A stretch of DNA of 26,956 nt. It comes from CAYPZL01 sp964415045 (GTDB lineage: Bacteria > Planctomycetota > Phycisphaerae > Sedimentisphaerales > Anaerobacaceae). Every line of letters begins with the position of its first letter. Position 1 is the first letter of the stretch. The DNA lies in NCBI GenBank assembly GCA_964415045.1, contig CAYPZL010000062.1, forward strand, positions 1-26,956. The letters are read 5' to 3'. Below, one piece after another: positions 22,183-26,956 of the stretch. Under the pieces are notes generated by a model. It was not told the DNA's origin. It ran no database searches and saw only the letters and a list, made by a program, of their open reading frames with translations. Position numbers and translations under genes: made by a program.

Positions 22183-23064
22183 TCAGACCAGGAAGCGACT
22201 CAGGACGGCGGCGGTGTGGATGGACAGCATCATCAGGTAGTCCAGGTCGCCGAGCGTGTAGTGGTCGTGGACCATGGCGTTGTCGACGTAGATGACGCCA
22301 TAGCAGCCGCTCTGGCTCTTGATCGCGGCGATCAGGGCCGAGCGGATGCGCGCCTTCTCCTCGACGTCGGCGGCCACGCGCGGCAAGACCAGCGACTGGC
22401 CCCGCTCGACGGCCTGGTTAATCCGGGGGGCGAGCTTCAGGTCGCCCAGCTCCACGGGCTGCCCGTCGCGCCGCTTGCCCGCGTGATACGTCATCGGACC
22501 GCTCGGCTGCTCGCGCAACGCGCACCACGTATGGAAGGCGCTGAACTGCTTGACCGCGATGTTCAGCAACGTCACGAGCAGATCCTCGAGATTCTCGGCC
22601 TTGCAGACCGCCTCGCAGGCCTGCGAGAAGTCCGAGAGCCGTTTGGCCGGCAGTCGCATGGCCGGGGCGTGGCCGGCGTCGGGCTTTCGCACCACGGTCT
22701 CGTGGACCGGCGTCGCCAGCCCCGCCTCCAGGTTGAGCGTGTCCTCGAACTGGGCGGGATGGGTGACATGGGCCTTTTCGTCAAGACTAATTTCCATCGT
22801 AAAATCAGTGATACGGATCGAGTCGCCCGACTTGATCTCGGCCCTGCGGACGGCCTCCCCGTTGAGGTAGGTTTTGTTGGCCGAATCGAGATCCTGGACG
22901 TGCCACTTGCCGTCGTCGTTGCAGAGAATCAGAGCGTGCTTCTTCGAGACGGTTCGATCGGGCAAAAAGACGTGGCTGTCGGCGGCTCTGCCGATATTGA
23001 TGGGGCCCTGAGCGAACTGAAACTCTTTCGTTTCCCCATCTTTGTGTTTTAGTACCAGACGCAT
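22183..23064 (-). CDS. FHA-GAF domain protein
   Basis: I start at 23064: GCGGAGG lies 8 bases ahead and the promoter at 23106-23134 would start transcription near 23099, leaving the in-frame ATG at 23091 almost no leader. The 293-residue cytoplasmic protein has an FHA domain at about 20-92 with the phosphothreonine-binding residues Gly25-Arg26, Ser40, His43 and Asn63 all present, a linker, and a GAF domain at about 145-290 ending in GVIYVDNAMVHDHYTLGDLDYL. FHA domains read Ser/Thr phosphorylation and GAF domains bind small ligands, so it probably couples a Hanks-type kinase signal to a ligand. No output domain is present, unlike FHA-GAF guanylate cyclases or sigma54 activators, so it may act through a partner. 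No kinase gene lies in the window. Confidence 0.9.
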   Translation of the reverse strand: MRLVLKHKDGETKEFQFAQGPINIGRAADSHVFLPDRTVSKKHALILCNDDGKWHVQDLDSANKTYLNGEAVRRAEIKSGDSIRITDFTMEISLDEKAHVTHPAQFEDTLNLEAGLATPVHETVVRKPDAGHAPAMRLPAKRLSDFSQACEAVCKAENLEDLLVTLLNIAVKQFSAFHTWCALREQPSGPMTYHAGKRRDGQPVELGDLKLAPRINQAVERGQSLVLPRVAADVEEKARIRSALIAAIKSQSGCYGVIYVDNAMVHDHYTLGDLDYLMMLSIHTAAVLSRFLV

Positions 23065-23105
23065 CGTCAATGCCTCCGCATCCGGGTTCATGTAAGTGTT
23101 TTTAA

Positions 23106-23134
23106 ATTATCGTTTGTCTCGTCGCTTTTGTCAA
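23106..23134 (-). promoter_or_regulatory. Near-consensus promoter of the FHA-GAF gene
   Basis: On the minus strand TTGACA (23134-23129), a 17-base spacer and GATAAT (23111-23106): a perfect -35 and a one-mismatch -10. It fixes the likely transcript start near 23099 and supports the downstream translation start at 23064. Confidence 0.7.
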
Positions 23135-23511
23135 GGAAAACAATGCACCGTGTGGCATGGGGCCCGCGCCCTCGGCCGGCCCCCATCGTCCCGGCCCCCT
23201 CAAAACAGCCATAACCCCCTTACTCAACTACACTTAGACGCCTGGTGGAGTCAATGGCAGTCCTGATCGAGGATGACCGCGGCCACGATCACACAGCCGG
23301 CAATCAGACGTTTGGTATATTTCCGCCCCCCGATCCAGGCCCGGCCGGCCTCAAGCACGGCGCAAATCAGCCCCCGAAGAAACTGCTGCAACCGAGCCAA
23401 CACCGCCGGTAACCGGGTCGAGGCGCGTCGAGAAAGTGCCGAAACTTCGGATTTCCGACGAATGGGTGTACCCGAGGGCCCCTTTGGGGAGATTTGTGGC
23501 CCATCTCTATG
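23135..23511. other. Intergenic region without a convincing gene
   Basis: The part from 23160 to 23205 is very GC-rich, with GGCCGG/CCGGCC inverted segments that could pair. A minus-strand frame ending at the TGA at 23251-23253 gives about 50 residues from a GTG, including LQQFLRGLICAVLEAGRAW and a hydrophobic stretch AGCVIVAAVIL. It has no recognisable family or clear ribosome site, so I do not call it. Plus-strand frames here are Arg/Pro-rich and look spurious. I saw no transposase remnant. Confidence 0.35.
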
Positions 23512-23541
23512 TTGCAGTCGCCTCCCCGATTATGATATTAT
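23512..23541 (+). promoter_or_regulatory. Candidate promoter for the LamG gene
   Basis: TTGCAG (23512-23517), 18 bases, and TATTAT (23536-23541) preceded by TG-A form an extended -10 promoter in the most AT-rich patch of this region. It would give the LamG gene a leader of about 355 bases. A nearer, undetected promoter cannot be excluded. Confidence 0.4.
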
Positions 23542-23548
23542 TGAATAG

Positions 23549-23905
23549 CTGTGTACAGGGATGAGAAGTACGAAGCTAAATGGGAAATCCCCCTTTGGTT
23601 TCTATGCGGAATTTACGTGAAGAATCGAGCACACAAGGGTCCGCGGGGTGAAGTGGTGTTGGCTGCCTGGGTCAACTTGCAGGCCGGCCTCTAAGGCCTT
23701 CGCTCCCGGCTTGAACGAGTGATGTACTTCAAGATACCAGCAGATCCCCGAATTATCTCTACGGCACCCATGTCTTGAAGGAATCGCCATTACAAACCCA
23801 CGTGTGTTCTCTTACCACTGTGCAAGATGAAGCAAGGAAAGCAATTGCGATAGAAAGAGCTGGTGGCGGTTCCACCTTTCAACCTTTTTTTGCAGGAGGA
23901 TGATC
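23549..23905 (+). other. Possible long untranslated leader of the LamG gene
   Basis: No supported gene lies here. I see a short hairpin (GGCCT, three-base loop, AGGCC near 23688-23700), a GGGA/TCCC pair near 23581-23591 and a T-run at 23885-23891 just before the ribosome site. Nothing matches a riboswitch class I know. A minus-strand open frame of 62 residues across 23602-23790 has no family resemblance or ribosome site and is probably chance. Confidence 0.3.
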
Positions 23906-26839
23906 ATGATTGGAAGAAACAGAACCAGAACGGCATTGAGCCTCGCCGCTGTGGCGATGGCAATGCTTGTCCTCACAACCACTGCGGCCCACGCGGATCT
24001 CGTTATTGAGGAGCAATTTATCTATGAGGCCGGAGTCCTCGATGGGCTGGACGGCGGAACCGGTTTTGACGGTCCCTGGGTCGCAACGAAGTCCCACGGC
24101 AGGGATTATGTCGTCGGGATGACCCAATTTGCAGACGAAAAACCGATCAACGCCGACTCAGGTCTGTCCTTCTCAACACTGCCCGTGGCCGGCAGTGCCC
24201 TGTCCCGCTATGGCAGCGCAGGCAGGGCTGAAGCACACCGAACGATTTCCGCCGCATCGCAGGCCGCTCTCACAGGCGACAACACGACGATCTGGTTTAG
24301 CCTGCTCTTTGCGGGACCTGCCAACAATCGAGGTGCGATGTTCATTTTCGGATCGCAGCCGCTCAAGCATACGGATCTCCATACGATGGCCGCCCCGGGT
24401 AGTGGTTTTGGGTTCTCGATCCACACTCCTTCCGACGGCCCCATCAGCGCGGTGGCATTCAATAACAGTGTCAACGCAACCATTGAATCGGGCGTTTCAT
24501 ATACACCAAGTCCATTAACAGCAATCAGTCTGATAGTTGGCAAAATCAATTGGAAGCCCAATGGCACGCCCGATGAGTATTTCCTCTTCAACGTCACCGA
24601 TCTGACCACCGAACCGGCGGAGTCGGAGGCTATCGCGTCGATCACGAATCTGGATTTTGACCAGTCGGCCTTCAATCTGATCGCACTGTGTGACGGCACC
24701 AACGCAATCACCGATGAAATTCGTTTCGGGAACACCTTCGGCGACGTGATAGGCCTTGTTGACGAGGCCTCCAGCCCTGATCCGGAGGACGGCGTCATGC
24801 TCGATTCCACATGGGTGTCTCTCGGCTGGCGAGCGGGAAGATCCGCCGTTTCGCACGACGTCTATTTCGGCGATAACTTCGACGACGTCAATCAAGCCAC
24901 GCCCGAGGACGACGCGTTCATGGGTAACCAGAGCGAGGCGGCGCTCACGGTGCAGGACCTGACCCCCGGGGCCACGTATTACTGGCGGATCGACGAGGTC
25001 ACTGACCTCGATCCGGACAATCCGTTGAAAGGGGAAGTCTGGAGTTTCCGGGTGCGGCCGGGCATTGCCTGGGCGCCTTCGCCCGCCGACGGGGCCAAAT
25101 ATGTCTTCACCGATTCGACGCTGAGCTGGGACGTGGGCTTGGGCGCCCTGTTCCACACGGTCTACTTCGGCGAAAGCTTCGACGAAATCAACAATGCGAC
25201 GACCGGCGGTTTCATGGTCGCCGATACGACCTATGATCCCGGTCCCCTGGCGAACGATACGACGTATTACTGGCGCATCGACGGGTTCAATGGCATCCAG
25301 ACGGTTACGGGCGAGGTCTGGAGCTTCACCACCACGCCGGAGATAACCGTCACGGATCCCAACCTCGTCGGCTGGTGGAAGTTCGAGACCGGCGCGGGTA
25401 ACAATGTGATCGACTTCTCGGGCCACGACAATCACGGCACGATCGTTGACAAGGTTCTTTGGGCGCCCGGCCAGTTCAACCTGGCGCTGGAGTTTTTCGG
25501 TGACAACCAGGGGCACGTGGAACTGCCGCCGCGCATGGTCACCACGTCCAGTGGTTCCGTCGCTATGTGGGTCAACACCAATCAGACCGGCGACCTTTAC
25601 TCTGAAGGTACGTTCTGGTATGGAACCGAAGGCGGCGGCATGGGTTTTGGCGCGCAGGAGATGCACATCCACAGCCAGACGACCGGCGCCTTGGGCTTCT
25701 GGATGGGAGGGACCACGAATGTCAGCCTGGACGGTCCCATGCTTGCCGGCACCGGCTGGAACCACGTGGCGGTAACGTGGGATCAGACAGATGGCTGCAC
25801 GTTGTATTGCAACGGCGTACAAGTTGACTTCCAGGGACACAACGGCAGAGCAGCGGATCTGGCTGTGATTCGACTGGGACGACCGAACAACAACTTCCGA
25901 TTTCTCAAAGGCTTCCTGGATGATGTCAGGCTGTTCGACCACGCGATCACCGCTGAAGAGGTCCGCGAGATCATGACCAGGGGCGAGGACCCGCTCAAGG
26001 CAGGCGCCCCCAGCCCCGGCAACAGTTCCGTGGCGACCCTGACCGTGGCGCAGACGCTGAGCTGGTCTGCCGGAGAAGGCGCCTCCCAGCACGGTGTCTA
26101 CTTCGGCACGGACCCGGAGGCGGTCGCTACTGCCGACGAAAGTTCGCCCGAGTTCCAGGGCAACCAGGCGGGCACCAGCTTTTCTGTGGCCGGCCTCGTC
26201 GAGTTTGGCGGCGGCGACTACTACTGGCGGATCGACGAAGTCGCAGCCGACGGAGCTGTGCAGACCGGCTACGTCTGGAAGTTCACCGTGCCGGATTATC
26301 TGATGGTGGATGATTTCGAGAGCTACACCAACGAGGTCGGCTCCCGCGTCTTCGAGGCGTGGATCGACGGCGCCGGCTTCACACAGCCGGTAGAGACTCC
26401 GGGCAACGGCTCCGGTGCGCTGGTCGGCCACGATATCTGGACCGGCGGCTACGCGTCTCTCATGGAAACCGGCGACGTCTACGACGGCGCCCAGGCCATG
26501 CCGATCTACTACGACAACACCGCGGCGCCCGGGTACTCCCAGGCCGATCACACCTTGACGCCACCACAGAATTGGACGCTCGAGGGTGTAACGACTCTGG
26601 TCGTGCACATCCGCGGCCAGGCCGAGAACACGGGCGCTCTGTACCTCGAGATCAACGGCGTCAAGGTCCCCTACGACGGCGACCCCGCCGACATCGCCAG
26701 CAATCAGTGGATCGCGTGGGAAATCGATCTCGCCTCGGTCGGCGTCAACCTGACCAGCATCACGACGCTGAGCATCGGGATCGAAGGCGGTGAGACAGGC
26801 GTTTTGTATATCGATGCGATTCGCCTGACCAAACCCTGA
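23906..26839 (+). CDS. Large secreted LamG / Fn3-like repeat protein
   Basis: The start is ATG 23906, 6 bases after GGAGG (23895-23899); the in-frame ATG at 23900 abuts that site. The 977-residue product has a signal peptide (ALSLAAVAMAMLVLTTTAAHAD), an N-terminal beta-sandwich-like region to about 285, two Fn3-like units (about 291-384 and 385-478) each ending TYYWRID...VWSF, a LamG jelly-roll (about 481-693; opens NLVGWWKFETGAGN, contains GWNHVAVTWDQTDGCTLYCNG), a third Fn3-like unit (about 695-797), and a C-terminal beta-rich domain (FESYTNEVGSR to YIDAIRLTKP) common in planctomycete surface proteins. LamG domains bind glycans; there is no catalytic signature. It ends without a dockerin-like or PEP-CTERM tail, so how it is anchored is unclear. 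It stands alone, with a strong terminator 60 bases after its stop. Confidence 0.9.
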   Translation: MIGRNRTRTALSLAAVAMAMLVLTTTAAHADLVIEEQFIYEAGVLDGLDGGTGFDGPWVATKSHGRDYVVGMTQFADEKPINADSGLSFSTLPVAGSALSRYGSAGRAEAHRTISAASQAALTGDNTTIWFSLLFAGPANNRGAMFIFGSQPLKHTDLHTMAAPGSGFGFSIHTPSDGPISAVAFNNSVNATIESGVSYTPSPLTAISLIVGKINWKPNGTPDEYFLFNVTDLTTEPAESEAIASITNLDFDQSAFNLIALCDGTNAITDEIRFGNTFGDVIGLVDEASSPDPEDGVMLDSTWVSLGWRAGRSAVSHDVYFGDNFDDVNQATPEDDAFMGNQSEAALTVQDLTPGATYYWRIDEVTDLDPDNPLKGEVWSFRVRPGIAWAPSPADGAKYVFTDSTLSWDVGLGALFHTVYFGESFDEINNATTGGFMVADTTYDPGPLANDTTYYWRIDGFNGIQTVTGEVWSFTTTPEITVTDPNLVGWWKFETGAGNNVIDFSGHDNHGTIVDKVLWAPGQFNLALEFFGDNQGHVELPPRMVTTSSGSVAMWVNTNQTGDLYSEGTFWYGTEGGGMGFGAQEMHIHSQTTGALGFWMGGTTNVSLDGPMLAGTGWNHVAVTWDQTDGCTLYCNGVQVDFQGHNGRAADLAVIRLGRPNNNFRFLKGFLDDVRLFDHAITAEEVREIMTRGEDPLKAGAPSPGNSSVATLTVAQTLSWSAGEGASQHGVYFGTDPEAVATADESSPEFQGNQAGTSFSVAGLVEFGGGDYYWRIDEVAADGAVQTGYVWKFTVPDYLMVDDFESYTNEVGSRVFEAWIDGAGFTQPVETPGNGSGALVGHDIWTGGYASLMETGDVYDGAQAMPIYYDNTAAPGYSQADHTLTPPQNWTLEGVTTLVVHIRGQAENTGALYLEINGVKVPYDGDPADIASNQWIAWEIDLASVGVNLTSITTLSIGIEGGETGVLYIDAIRLTKP

Positions 26840-26898
26840 GGGCGTCAGACCACAGAGCAGTGATGCAGATTTCCCGCGTGGAAATCAGGTACGAACAA

Positions 26899-26929
26899 GG
26901 GCTGCGACCATCGCGTCGCAGCCCTTTTT
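26899..26929 (+). terminator. Strong intrinsic terminator of the LamG gene
   Basis: GGGCTGCGAC (26899-26908), a six-base loop, and its exact complement (26915-26924) are followed directly by TTTTT (26925-26929). A perfect 10-bp GC-rich stem plus T-tract is a textbook rho-independent terminator, 60 bases after the stop at 26839. Confidence 0.92.
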
Positions 26930-26956
26930 CATCTTGCGTCGCAGCTTCTAACTGAA

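Noticed and set aside
23251..23403. Minus-strand small hydrophobic ORF upstream of the FHA-GAF promoter
   Set aside because: About 50 residues from a GTG, with one hydrophobic stretch, but no ribosome site or recognised family. Conservation in relatives would be needed to revive it.
23135..23905. Mobile element or CRISPR in the large intergenic region
   Set aside because: No transposase-like frame, terminal inverted repeats with target duplication, or regularly spaced direct repeats were seen.
24515..26608. Minus-strand open frame of 697 residues opposite the LamG gene
   Set aside because: It is a shadow of the repetitive LamG/Fn3 coding sequence, with no start site or domain.

Overview
This window looks like a chromosomal segment of a heterotrophic planctomycete, most like the Phycisphaerae/Sedimentisphaerales. 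The basis is gene content: Tat-exported Gfo/Idh/MocA oxidoreductases, a secreted methyltransferase/PQQ-propeller fusion, an HzsA-related cytochrome, DUF5703 and DUF4838 proteins, a dockerin-like repeat protein, and a giant LamG protein with YYWRID repeats. The DNA is GC-rich and most genes have clear Shine-Dalgarno sites. I see no rRNA, tRNA, CRISPR array, integrase or intact insertion sequence. Taxonomy is inferred from family resemblance, not from a marker gene.

Layout. (1) 224-2482, minus: a secreted DUF5703 glycosidase-like protein, divergent from (2) 2693-3499, plus: a Tat-signal Gfo/Idh/MocA oxidoreductase that has lost its middle third in frame. (3) 3664-10845, plus: a run of secreted proteins, namely a methyltransferase-like/PQQ propeller protein, a small beta-rich protein, a full-length Tat Gfo/Idh/MocA oxidoreductase and a HEAT-repeat protein. 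(4) A 12-bp hairpin between convergent genes. (5) 18156-10989, minus: a compact four-gene operon (SDR dehydrogenase, discoidin/HzsA-type dihaem protein, lipoprotein phosphoesterase, GH95 alpha-fucosidase-like enzyme) with gaps of 10, 5 and 58 bases. (6) 18157-20811: a nucleoside-hydrolase remnant, a DUF4838 protein with a frayed C-terminus, and a 5'-truncated ankyrin-repeat tail. (7) 20809-23064, minus: an FG-GAP/dockerin-like secreted protein and a cytoplasmic FHA-GAF protein, each behind a near-consensus promoter. (8) An approximately 840-base region without a convincing gene. (9) 23906-26839, plus: a 977-residue LamG/Fn3-like secreted protein ending at a strong intrinsic terminator.

How the genes may work together (inference): most products are exported and fit polysaccharide scavenging. 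GH95 and DUF5703 enzymes would release sugars such as fucose, exported oxidoreductases and the SDR would oxidise or epimerise them, and the HzsA-type cytochrome could pass electrons or bind substrate at the cell surface. The LamG, dockerin-like and HEAT proteins would adhere or scaffold. No transporter, SusC/D pair or dedicated regulator is present, so this is an accessory catabolic island and not a complete utilisation locus. The most notable observations are the internally deleted oxidoreductase, the exported methyltransferase fold with a degenerate SAM motif, the HzsA-type cytochrome inside a glycan operon, and two gene remnants flanking the DUF4838 gene.
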